Notes: generated from the sequence alone by a model not told the origin. A stretch of DNA of 6,073 nt from Burkholderia gladioli (GCA_009914575.1 WNEB01000104.1:1-6073), one strand, 5' to 3'; positions 1-6,059 are shown, counted from the stretch's first letter. Made by a program: numbers and translations.

Positions 1-135
1 ATCGAATCGGCCGAAGAGTCGTGGCGCAAGATCCGCGCGCCCGAGAAGCTGACCGAGCTGCTGGCGGGCATGCCGTTCAAAGATGGGGTACCGGTGACCG
101 ACAGCACACCGGCTCAGCAATCGCTCACCGCCTGA
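1..135 (+). CDS. C-terminal fragment of a probable mutator-type (IS256 family) transposase, 5' end outside window
   Basis: Frame 1 is open from the first base and ends at TGA 133-135, giving the last 44 residues of a longer protein. The fragment contains WRKIRAPEKL, then LLAGMPFKDG and a polar tail. The pattern W-R-x-I-R-A-P, then L, then G-x-x-F-x-x-G is one I associate with the extreme C-terminus of mutator-type transposases; the catalytic DDE residues would lie upstream, out of view. The IS-like end just downstream supports this. The fragment is short, so an unrelated protein is possible. It runs in the same direction as the paa operon, so read-through transcription could reach paaN. Confidence 0.5.
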   Translation: MESAEESWRKIRAPEKLTELLAGMPFKDGVPVTDSTPAQQSLTA

Positions 136-176
136 TCATGCCGACACCCTGTACACCAGATTTGACTTTAGCTCCC
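1..176 (+). mobile_element. Right end of a probable IS256/mutator-type insertion sequence
   Basis: The window opens inside a transposase-like reading frame that stops at 135. About 40 bases later comes a segment (150-176, TGTACACCAG through TTTAGCTCCC) that resembles the terminal inverted repeat of IS256-family elements; its reverse complement starts GGGAGCT. A short distance between the transposase stop and the right repeat is normal for this family. The left end is outside the window, so the outer boundary is an estimate (175 or 176). If it is correct, an 8-9 bp target duplication should start at about 177. Family assignment rests on memory of similar ends, not on a search. Confidence 0.45.
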
Positions 177-214
177 GTAGTCCATCGATGTCTCCTCATT
201 AAAGAAACGCCAGG

Positions 215-234
215 CTCCGCGCACACACGCGGAG
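215..234 (+). repeat. Perfect 7-bp inverted repeat (hairpin) in the paa leader
   Basis: CTCCGCG (215-221) pairs perfectly with CGCGGAG (228-234) around the six-base loop CACACA. There is no T-run directly after it on either strand, so it is not a standard intrinsic terminator. It lies 21 bp upstream of the operator-like palindrome. It could be a DNA-binding site, an mRNA leader hairpin or chance in GC-rich DNA. Confidence 0.35.
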
Positions 235-254
235 AACAATGCTAACATTCGCAG

Positions 255-268
255 ACCAACCGGTCGGT
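255..268 (+). promoter_or_regulatory. TetR-type operator, probable PaaR box
   Basis: ACCAACC (255-261) is mirrored by GGTCGGT (262-268), a 14-bp palindrome with 6 of 7 pairs matching; the only mismatch is A258/C265. Palindromes of the ACCNACCGGTNGGT kind are typical of TetR-family repressors of CoA-ester catabolism. In betaproteobacteria PaaR, a TetR regulator released by phenylacetyl-CoA, controls paa operons through such sites. Its place 51 bp before the paaN ATG, next to an AT-rich possible -10 region, fits repression of this operon. The match to PaaR is inferred from context; paaR itself is not in the window. Confidence 0.55.
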
Positions 269-319
269 TAATTAATTGCGTTCGTGCGACCGGCTTTCCA
301 CCCTCATCAGGCTGCCGTC

Positions 320-2011
320 ATGACCCATCCTTTGTTCACGAAGCATGAAGCCACTCTGCAACAGGCGCTGTCGGCCATCGAGACTCGCGCGTACTGGAGC
401 CCGTTCGCCGAAATGCCGAGTCCCAAAGTGTGCGGGGAAAGTGCGGCAGCCGATGGCGAGGCGGCGTTCCAGGCGCAGCTCGACAAGCCGTTCCCGCTCG
501 ACCAGCCGGCATCGGGCGGACAGGTCGGCGCGGAGGTGTCGCCGTTCCGCTTTCCGCTCGTCATCCGCTATCCGCAATCGTCGCCCGACGAACTGATTGC
601 CGCGGCGGCCGCCGCGCAGCCGGGCTGGCGCGCGACCGGCCCGAGCGCCTGGGTGGGCGTGAGCCTCGAAATCCTGGCGCGGCTCAACCGGGCCAGCTGC
701 GAGATCGCCCACGCGGTCATACACACCACCGGCCAGGCATTCATGATGGCGTTCCAGGCCGGCGGCCCGCATGCCCAGGACCGTGCACTCGAAGCGGTGG
801 TCTACGCCTGGGACGCGCTGCGCGACATTCCGGTCGACGCGCACTGACAAAAACCGCAAGGCAAGAACCCGCCGCTCGCGATGCACAAGCGCTACACGAT
901 CGTCCCGCGCGGCACCGGCCTCGTGCTGGGCTGCTGCACGTTCCCGACCTGGAACGGCTACCCGGGCCTGTTCGCCGACCTGGCCACCGGCAACACGGCG
1001 ATCGTCAAACCGCACCCGGGTGCAATCCTGCCGCTTGCGCTGACCGTGCGCATCGCGCGCGACGTGCTGCGCGAGGCCGGTTTCGATCCGAACGTCGTCA
1101 CGCTGCTGGCCACCGCCCCCGACGACGGCGCGCTGGTCGAGGCACTGGCGGTGCGCCCCGAAATCCGCCTGATCGACTTCACCGGCAGCACGCAGCACGG
1201 CGACTGGCTCGAACGCCATGCGCATCAGGCTCATGTGTATACAGAGAAGGCGGGCGTCAACCAGATCGTGATCGATTCGGTGGACGACCTGAAGGCCGCC
1301 GCGCGCAACATCGCGTTCTCGCTCGCGCTCTATTCGGGCCAGATGTGTACGGCGCCGCAGAACATCTACGTGCCGCGCGACGGCATCCGCACGCCGGACG
1401 GACGGCTCGGCTTCGACGAGGTGGCGCAGGCGATCGGCGCCGCAGTGCAGAAGCTGGTGGCTGACCCGGCCCGCGCCGTCGAACTGCTCGGCGCGATCCA
1501 GAACGACGGCGTGACGGCGCGCATCGATGCGGCCCGCGCGTTCGGCAAGGTGCTGGCCGACAGCCAGCCGCTCGATCATCCCGCTTACCCGCAGGCGCGC
1601 GTTCGCACGCCGCTGGTGCTGCAACTCGACGCCAGCGAACGCGGCACCTACACGCGCGAATGGTTCGGCCCGCTCTCGTTCGTGATCGCCACCGATTCGA
1701 CGGCGCACTCGCTCGAACTGGCCGGCGGCATCGCGGCCGAGTGCGGCGCGCTGACGCTGTCGGTCTACAGCACCGACGAAGCCGTGCTCGACCGCGCCCA
1801 CGAGGCGGCGATCCGCGGCGGCATTGCGCTGTCGATCAATCTGACGGGCGGTGTATTCGTCAACCAGTCGGCGGCGTTTTCGGATTTCCACGGCACCGGC
1901 GCGAACCCGGCCGCGAATGCGGCGTTGGCGGACGCGGCGTTCGTCGCGAACCGCTTCCGCGTGGTGCAGAGCCGCCGCCACGTGGAGCCGCGCGCCGCAA
2001 GCGCCGCCTGA
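320..2011 (+). pseudogene. paaN: Phenylacetate catabolism aldehyde dehydrogenase PaaN, interrupted by an in-frame stop
   Basis: The intact protein would have about 563 residues and oxidise the ring-opened semialdehyde (3-oxo-5,6-dehydrosuberyl-CoA semialdehyde) in the phenylacetyl-CoA pathway. It is the stand-alone ALDH form, without the C-terminal hydratase domain of E. coli PaaZ. Translation from ATG 320 (MTHPLFTKHE) gives 175 residues, then TGA at 845-847 where the family has Trp in HWEKPQGK; the following codon reads Q rather than E. The same frame continues open to TGA 2009-2011. All recognisable catalytic parts lie after the stop: Asn212 in TFPTWNGYPG, the nucleotide-binding GST..G at 289-294, general base Glu309 in YTEKAG and nucleophile Cys343 in YSGQMCTAPQN. 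ATG 881 could restart translation (376 residues) but has no clear Shine-Dalgarno site. GTG 284 is a less likely start. The alternative name paaZ is used in Burkholderia. Identity is secure; whether the stop is real needs confirmation. Confidence 0.9.
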
Positions 2012-2061
2012 GCGCCGGCCGCACGCCGAATCGTTTTCCCGAACCAGCAGACGCATCATCC

Positions 2062-2084
2062 GGGCCGGCGCACGCCGCCGGCCC
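2062..2084 (+). repeat. GC-only 9-bp hairpin between paaN and paaG
   Basis: GGGCCGGCG (2062-2070) pairs perfectly with CGCCGGCCC (2076-2084) around loop CACGC. No T-run follows, so it is not an intrinsic terminator, though it could stabilise one side of a processed transcript. Its last two bases (2083-2084) are also the first two bases of the next hairpin, so the full forms of the two cannot coexist. Confidence 0.45.
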
Positions 2085-2099
2085 TCCACGACGTGGAGG
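2083..2099 (+). promoter_or_regulatory. 17-nt palindrome that covers the paaG Shine-Dalgarno sequence
   Basis: CCTCCACG (2083-2090) and CGTGGAGG (2092-2099) are perfect complements centred on A2091. In RNA the likely form is a six-pair stem CCUCCA/UGGAGG with loop CGACG. The right arm contains the strong ribosome binding site GGAGGA (2095-2100), which lies 8-9 bases before the paaG ATG at 2109. The left arm is therefore an anti-Shine-Dalgarno sequence that could hide the site. The structure is read directly from sequence; any regulatory role is inferred. Confidence 0.45.
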
Positions 2100-2108
2100 A
2101 GACACCCG

Positions 2109-2898
2109 ATGCCATACGACACGATCCGGTTCGCGCTCGATCCCGCGACGCGCGTCGCGACGATCACGCTCGACCGCCCCGACAAGCTCAACAACTTCAC
2201 CCGCGCGATGCACGCCGAGTTGACCGCGGCGCTCGATGCCGCCGAAGCCGGCGAGGCGCGCGCACTGGTGCTGACCGGCGCCGGTCGCGGCTTCTGCGCG
2301 GGCCAGGATCTCGCCGACCTCGATATCGCGCCGGGCGCGCAAACCGATCTCGGCGCGCTGATCGACGCGCATTTCAACCCGCTCGTGCGCCGCCTGCAAG
2401 CGCTGCCGCTGCCGGTGATCGCGACCGTCAACGGCACGGCGGCCGGCGCCGGCGTGAACCTGGCGCTGGCCTGCGACCTGGTGCTGGCCGCCAAATCGGC
2501 CAGTTTCATCCAGTCGTTCGTGAAGATCGGCCTCGTGCCCGATTCGGGCGGAACCTGGTTCCTGCCGCAACGCGTCGGCTTCGCGCGCGCTCGGGCTGGC
2601 GCTGACGGGCGACAAGCTCGGCGCGGAGCAGGCGGCCGATTGGGGGATGATCTGGCGCGCCGTTGACGACGATGCGCTCGCCGACACCGCCGCCGCGCTG
2701 GTGGCCGAACTGGCCCGCCAGCCGACCCGCGCGATCGCCGCGATCAAGCAGGCGATGCGCGCCGGCATGACGAACTCGCTCGACCGGCAGCTCGATCTCG
2801 AACGCGACCTGCAACGCGAACTCGGTCGGTCGCACGACCATGCGGAAGGCGTGGCGGCGTTCATGGCCCGGCGCGCGCCGCGTTTCGAGGGGCGTTGA
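2109..2898 (+). pseudogene. paaG: 1,2-epoxyphenylacetyl-CoA isomerase PaaG (crotonase fold), frameshifted
   Basis: Intact PaaG isomerises ring-1,2-epoxyphenylacetyl-CoA to oxepin-CoA in the cytoplasm. From ATG 2109, with a strong GGAGGA site, the protein reads as a crotonase: FCAGQDL at 62-68 and GTAAGAG at 109-115 form the CoA-thioester oxyanion hole, and Asp145 in GLVPDSGGTW is the likely catalytic acid. After residue 160 the frame is lost at the alternating CG run 2582-2590. Reading on two bases out restores LGLALTGDKLGAEQ, then DWGMIWRAVDD, to TGA 2896-2898, colinear with E. coli PaaG. Two bases appear missing; the repaired gene would encode 263 residues, matching the family (about 262). 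As it stands translation runs into a foreign tail and stops at 2664-2666 (185 residues). The lost part is the C-terminal helical region needed for oligomer contacts. The 3' end sits one base from paaI. The identity is strong; the lesion could be a base-calling error in the CG run. Confidence 0.88.
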
Positions 2899-2899
2899 G

Positions 2900-3391
2900 A
2901 TGAACGAGACGCCCACCCGATCCGCTGCCGGTTCGCTGCCCGTCGATCCCGACGCGCTCGCGCGCGCCGCCGCCGATGCCATGTACGCAGCCGATGCCTG
3001 CACGCGCGCGCTCGGCATCGAATTGCTCGATGTCGGCCCGGGCCGCGCGCGGATGCGCATGACGGTGCGCCCCGCGTTCCTGAACGGCCATCCCACCTGC
3101 CACGGCGGCTTGATCTTCACGCTCGCCGATTCCGCGTTCGCGTTCGCCTGCAATTCGCACAACCTCAATACGGTCGCGGCCGGCTGCGCGATCGACTTCC
3201 TGCGGTCGGTGCCGGAGGGCGAGGTGCTGACGACCGAGGCCGCGGAGCAGACGCTGGCCGGGCGGCACGGCATCTACGACATCCGTGTGACGAACCGCGC
3301 GGGCGAGACGGTGGCGATGTTTCGCGGCAAGTCCGCGCGCATCGCCGGAAACGTGATTGCCGCCGACCACGACGCCAACGCAGGCCATTAA
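2900..3391 (+). CDS. paaI: Hydroxyphenylacetyl-CoA thioesterase PaaI
   Basis: This encodes 163 residues of a hot-dog fold thioesterase that hydrolyses hydroxylated phenylacetyl-CoA by-products and frees trapped CoA. The signature HPTCHGGLIFTLADSAFAF spans residues 64-82, with the HGG motif at 68-70 and the catalytic Asp77 in LAD, equivalent to Asp61 of E. coli PaaI. The segment CAIDFLR (96-102) and the FRGKSARI motif (141-148) are also typical. The first 30 or so residues extend beyond the E. coli protein (about 140), as is common in Burkholderia. I chose ATG 2900 because it follows the paaG stop by one base and has GAGGGG at 2887-2892; an upstream in-frame start at 2840 would give an arginine-rich prefix unlike the family. 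The close junction implies translational coupling to paaG, which the paaG frameshift would disturb. The reading frame is intact. Confidence 0.93.
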   Translation: MNETPTRSAAGSLPVDPDALARAAADAMYAADACTRALGIELLDVGPGRARMRMTVRPAFLNGHPTCHGGLIFTLADSAFAFACNSHNLNTVAAGCAIDFLRSVPEGEVLTTEAAEQTLAGRHGIYDIRVTNRAGETVAMFRGKSARIAGNVIAADHDANAGH

Positions 3392-3431
3392 GCGCACCGC
3401 CGACCGAACCGAACACGATCCGGAGACACCG

Positions 3432-4727
3432 ATGAACGCCCCGCTTCCACTCGAACCGATCGAGACCGCCAGCCGCGACGAACTGCAGGCGCTGCAGCTC
3501 GACCGCCTGCGCTGGTCGCTCGCGCACGCCTACGCGCATTCGCCCGTCTACCGGCGCAAGTTCGACGAGGCGGGCGCGCATCCGGACGACCTGCGCACGC
3601 TGGCCGATCTCGCGCGCTTCCCGTTCACCACCAAGAGCGACCTGCGCGAGAACTACCCGTTCGGCATGTTCGCGGTGCCGCAGGCCCGCATCGCGCACAT
3701 CCACGCGTCGTCAGGCACCACCGGCAAGCCGACCGTGGTCGGCTACACCGCGCGCGACATCGATACCTGGGCCAACCTGGCGGCCCGCTCGATCCGCGCG
3801 GCCGGCGCGCGCACCGGCGACAAGGTGCGCGTGAGCTACGGCTACGGCCTGTTTACGGGCGGGCTCGGCGCGCATTACGGCGCGGAGCGCGCGGGCCTGA
3901 CGGGGATTCCGTTCGGCGGCGGCCAGACCGAAAAGCAGGTGCAGCTGATCCGCGATTTCGAGCCCGACATCATCATGGTCACGCCGAGCTACATGCTCTC
4001 GATCGCCGACGAAATGGAGCGTCAGGGGCTGGACCCGCGCGACGCGTCGCTGCGGATCGGCATCTTCGGCGCGGAACCCTGGACCAACGAGATGCGCGCG
4101 GCGATCGAGCAGCGCGCCGGCATCGACGCGGTGGACATCTACGGGCTGTCGGAAGTGATCGGCCCGGGCGTGGCGTCGGAATGCGTGCAGACCAAGGACG
4201 GCCCGACGATCTGGGAGGATCACTTCTACCCGGAGATCGTCGATCCGCTGACGGGCGAGGTGCTGCCCGACGGCGAACTCGGCGAGCTGGTGTTCACCTC
4301 CTTGACGAAGGAAGCGCTGCCGATCGTGCGCTATCGCACGCGCGACCTGTCGCGGCTGCTGCCCGGCACGGCGCGCACGATGCGGCGCATGGAGAAGATC
4401 ACCGGGCGCTCGGACGACATGATGATCATCCGCGGCGTGAACGTGTTTCCCACCCAGATCGAGGAGCAGCTCCTGAAGCAGCGCGTGCTCGCGCCGCATT
4501 ACCAGATCGTGCTGACGCGCGACGGCCCGCTCGACGTGATGACGCTGAACGTCGAACCGTGCCCGCTCGCGCAGAGCGACGCGGCATCGCTCGATACAGC
4601 GCGGCAGGCGCTGGCCTACGACATCAAGGCGCTGATCGCGGTGAGCGCGATCGTCAACGTGTTGCCGGTCGACGGCATCGAGCGCTCGGTCGGCAAGGCG
4701 CGGCGGGTGGTCGACAAGCGCCGGTGA
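3432..4727 (+). CDS. paaK: Phenylacetate-CoA ligase PaaK (AMP-forming)
   Basis: The product is 431 residues, matching PaaK, which activates phenylacetate with ATP and CoA to phenylacetyl-CoA, the first pathway step and the source of the PaaR inducer. Adenylate-forming motifs appear in order: the phosphate-binding loop SSGTTGKP at 93-100, the aromatic-region motif YGYGLFTGGLG at 136-146, FGAEPW at 212-217, YGLSE at 237-241, YRTRD at 301-305 with the ribose-binding Asp305, the hinge GRSDDMMIIRG at 325-335, and the C-terminal catalytic Lys422 in SVGKARR. ATG 3432 is chosen for the GGAGA at 3422-3426; the frame is open further upstream, into paaI, but that is not family-like. It lies 40 bases after paaI and is probably the last gene of the operon, as mltA converges from the other side. 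No lesion is visible. Confidence 0.95.
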   Translation: MNAPLPLEPIETASRDELQALQLDRLRWSLAHAYAHSPVYRRKFDEAGAHPDDLRTLADLARFPFTTKSDLRENYPFGMFAVPQARIAHIHASSGTTGKPTVVGYTARDIDTWANLAARSIRAAGARTGDKVRVSYGYGLFTGGLGAHYGAERAGLTGIPFGGGQTEKQVQLIRDFEPDIIMVTPSYMLSIADEMERQGLDPRDASLRIGIFGAEPWTNEMRAAIEQRAGIDAVDIYGLSEVIGPGVASECVQTKDGPTIWEDHFYPEIVDPLTGEVLPDGELGELVFTSLTKEALPIVRYRTRDLSRLLPGTARTMRRMEKITGRSDDMMIIRGVNVFPTQIEEQLLKQRVLAPHYQIVLTRDGPLDVMTLNVEPCPLAQSDAASLDTARQALAYDIKALIAVSAIVNVLPVDGIERSVGKARRVVDKRR

Positions 4728-4782
4728 ACGCCGGCGCGCAAGGATCGCGGGGCCCGGGTCGAAGCGGCGCCCCGGCGGGACA
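4728..4782. other. Convergent gap between paaK and mltA; weak terminator candidate
   Basis: These 55 bases separate the two convergent stops. CGGGGC (4748-4753) can pair with GCCCCG (4769-4774) around a 15-base loop, but no T-run follows on either strand. It might support a bidirectional stop, but a convincing intrinsic terminator is not seen and Rho-dependent ending is equally possible. Confidence 0.25.
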
Positions 4783-5934
4783 TCACGAATTCGGCAGCAG
4801 CAGCCACATCCGCCCGACCTGCTTCATGCGACCGGCCAGATCGCCCGCGTCGTCGCCGAGGCCCCAGAAATAGTCGGCGCGCACCCCGCCCTTGATCGCC
4901 GAGCCGGTGTCCTGCGCGAACACGAGGCGGTTCATCGGCGTGTTGGTCAGCGGGCGGGTGGTCTGCAGGAACACCGGCGTGCCGAGCGGGATGAACGACG
5001 GATCGACGGCGATCGAACGTTCGGCCGTCAACGGCACGCCAAGCGCGCCGATCGGGCCGTCCGCGCCGCCGTTCGGTGCGCCCTCGGCCGACGCCATGTC
5101 CCGGAAGAACACGAAGCGCGGATTGGTGTCGAGCAAGGCATCGACACGCGTGGGATTGGCGCGCGCCCAGGCCTTGATGCCCTGCATGGTGGCCTGCCCC
5201 GGCGTCAGCTCGCCGTGATCGAGCAGCCACTTGCCGATCGAGCGGTACGGCTGGTTGTTGGTGCCGCCGAAGCCGACCCGCATCGCCGTGCCGTCGTCGA
5301 GAATCACGCGCCCCGAGCCCTGCACCTGCAGGAAGAATGCCTCGATCGGATCGTCGACCCACACCAGCTCGTTGCCGTTCAGCACGCCCGCACGTTCGAG
5401 CTGCGCGCGCGCCGGCAACGGCGTTCCGGCGCGATAGCCGCTGGGCCAGCGGTACAGCGCGGTTTGATACGGGCCGCGCCGCACGCGCGAGCCGTGCAGC
5501 AGCGGCTCGTAGTAGCCGGTCACGAGGCCGTCGAGCGTGCCGTCGTTGTTGGCGAACTGGTAGGGCGTGAAATACGTTTCGAAGAAGCTGCGTGCGCCGG
5601 TGATGTCGAGATCGTCGAGCCGGTTCGCGGCCTCGCAGGCGCGGCGCCAGTTCGCGGCGCGCGCGAGCCGCGTGCAATTCTGCCGCAGTGCAATGGTCGC
5701 GCCGATCAGCGTATCGTCGTCCCAGCCCGGCACCTGCTGCCACGCCACCGGCGTGAGCCGCTCGAAGGCCGTCTGCCCCTGCACGATCGCCGCGCCGGTG
5801 GCCGGCGGGCGCACATGACGCACCGGCGCGCTGCCGCAGGCGGCCAGCAGGGCCGCCGTTGCGATCGCGGCTGCCCAACCGGCAAGCCGCGGCCCGAACC
5901 ACCTACAATGCTCGTACTTGATGGAAGCCGCCAT
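4783..5934 (-). CDS. mltA: Membrane-bound lytic murein transglycosylase A (lipoprotein)
   Basis: The 383-residue product is an outer-membrane lipoprotein that cleaves the MurNAc-GlcNAc bond of peptidoglycan to form 1,6-anhydro ends. The N-terminus has basic residues, a hydrophobic stretch (about 17-31) and the lipobox LAAC with lipidated Cys33. The MltA domain follows, with GLVTGYYEP at 137-143 region, then DDPIEAFFLQVQGSGRV (195-210) and GTNNQPYRSIGKWL (224-237). The C-terminal 3D domain has AQDTGSAIKGG (340-350) with Asp342 as the likely catalytic acid, equivalent to E. coli Asp308, then ADYFWGLGDDAGDLAGRMK. Start ATG is at 5934; the frame is open to 5994, but that extension lies in the IS and is not native. 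No clear Shine-Dalgarno site precedes the ATG (GAACAGATCAGAC). The IS903-like end lies only 13 bp upstream, so the native promoter has been moved away. The coding sequence itself is intact. Confidence 0.94.
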   Translation of the reverse strand: MAASIKYEHCRWFGPRLAGWAAAIATAALLAACGSAPVRHVRPPATGAAIVQGQTAFERLTPVAWQQVPGWDDDTLIGATIALRQNCTRLARAANWRRACEAANRLDDLDITGARSFFETYFTPYQFANNDGTLDGLVTGYYEPLLHGSRVRRGPYQTALYRWPSGYRAGTPLPARAQLERAGVLNGNELVWVDDPIEAFFLQVQGSGRVILDDGTAMRVGFGGTNNQPYRSIGKWLLDHGELTPGQATMQGIKAWARANPTRVDALLDTNPRFVFFRDMASAEGAPNGGADGPIGALGVPLTAERSIAVDPSFIPLGTPVFLQTTRPLTNTPMNRLVFAQDTGSAIKGGVRADYFWGLGDDAGDLAGRMKQVGRMWLLLPNS

Positions 5935-5962
5935 GTCTGATCTGTTCGGCGTTGTTGCATAA
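5933..5962 (+). other. Start of a possible divergent gene, cut off by the IS (MSDLFGVVA then stop)
   Basis: An ATG at 5933 reads M-S-D-L-F and then enters the IS end, where it hits TAA at 5960-5962. It is preceded by a good GGAAG (5925-5929) five bases upstream and by TACAAT (5904-5909), a possible -10, so it could be the true start of a gene on the + strand whose remainder is beyond the IS. Its start overlaps the mltA start codon almost exactly, which is unusual. The identity of the original gene cannot be told from five codons, and chance is a real alternative. Confidence 0.3.
5939..5947 (+). repeat. Predicted one copy of the 9-bp target duplication of the IS903-like element
   Basis: IS903-group elements duplicate 9 bp of target on insertion. 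The nine bases next to the IS end are GATCTGTTC. The partner copy would be past the far end of the IS, outside the window, so this is a prediction only. Confidence 0.35.
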
Positions 5963-5965
5963 ATC
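5948..5965 (+). repeat. IS903-type terminal inverted repeat
   Basis: The sequence GGCGTTGTTGCATAAATC differs from the 18-bp IS903 terminal repeat (GGCTTTGTTGAATAAATC, from memory) at positions 4 and 11 only. The transposase binds these ends. The other copy is outside the window. Confidence 0.8.
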
Positions 5966-6059
5966 GAGCGAGATCCGTTGACGTTTACGCGCAACGGTCG
6001 CGGGGCCAGCCTCCTATCAAGTCAGATTCCAGAGTAACTGCCTAATTTTTGACAAGAAA

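Larger units (their letters stand above)
177..319 (+). promoter_or_regulatory. Leader and promoter region of the paa operon
   Basis: This 143-base non-coding stretch lies between the IS end and the paaN start codon. It is the most AT-rich part of the window outside the ISs. It contains the hairpin at 215-234 and the operator-like palindrome at 255-268, followed directly by the AT-rich run TTAATTAATT (268-277), which could include a -10 element. I found no convincing -35/-10 pair with 17-base spacing, so no promoter is pinned down. The neighbouring IS may have removed or replaced distal upstream sequence. Confidence 0.45.

Noticed and set aside
284..319. GTG 284 as start of paaN
   Set aside because: It adds 12 residues not typical of the family and sits very close to the operator; ATG 320 gives the usual MTHPLF start.
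845..847. TGA read as selenocysteine in PaaN
   Set aside because: The family has Trp here, not Cys, the site is far from the catalytic Cys343, and no downstream selenocysteine hairpin was recognised.
430..1464. Open frame of 344 codons on the + strand across the paaN stop
   Set aside because: It is another frame of paaN, rich in Arg and Gly, without family motifs; it spans the TGA only because it is in a different frame.
272..2509. Very long open frame on the - strand (745 codons) opposite paaN and paaG
   Set aside because: It is Arg/Ala-rich with no recognisable domain and lies opposite well-supported Paa proteins. High GC third positions create such antisense frames.
2575..2600. Programmed ribosomal frameshift in paaG
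   Set aside because: There is no heptameric slippery sequence, and the crotonase family does not use frameshifting. A deletion in the CG run is simpler.
5215..5940. Open frame of 241 codons opposite mltA
   Set aside because: It is a shadow of mltA with skewed composition and no domain.
5935..5994. Longer mltA start at 5994, adding 20 residues
   Set aside because: The added codons come from the IS end, and the lipoprotein signal peptide is complete from the ATG at 5934.
5946..6005. Outward-facing promoter in the IS end driving mltA
   Set aside because: Possible -10 elements such as TTTATG exist on the - strand, but no -35 at 16-18 base spacing was found.
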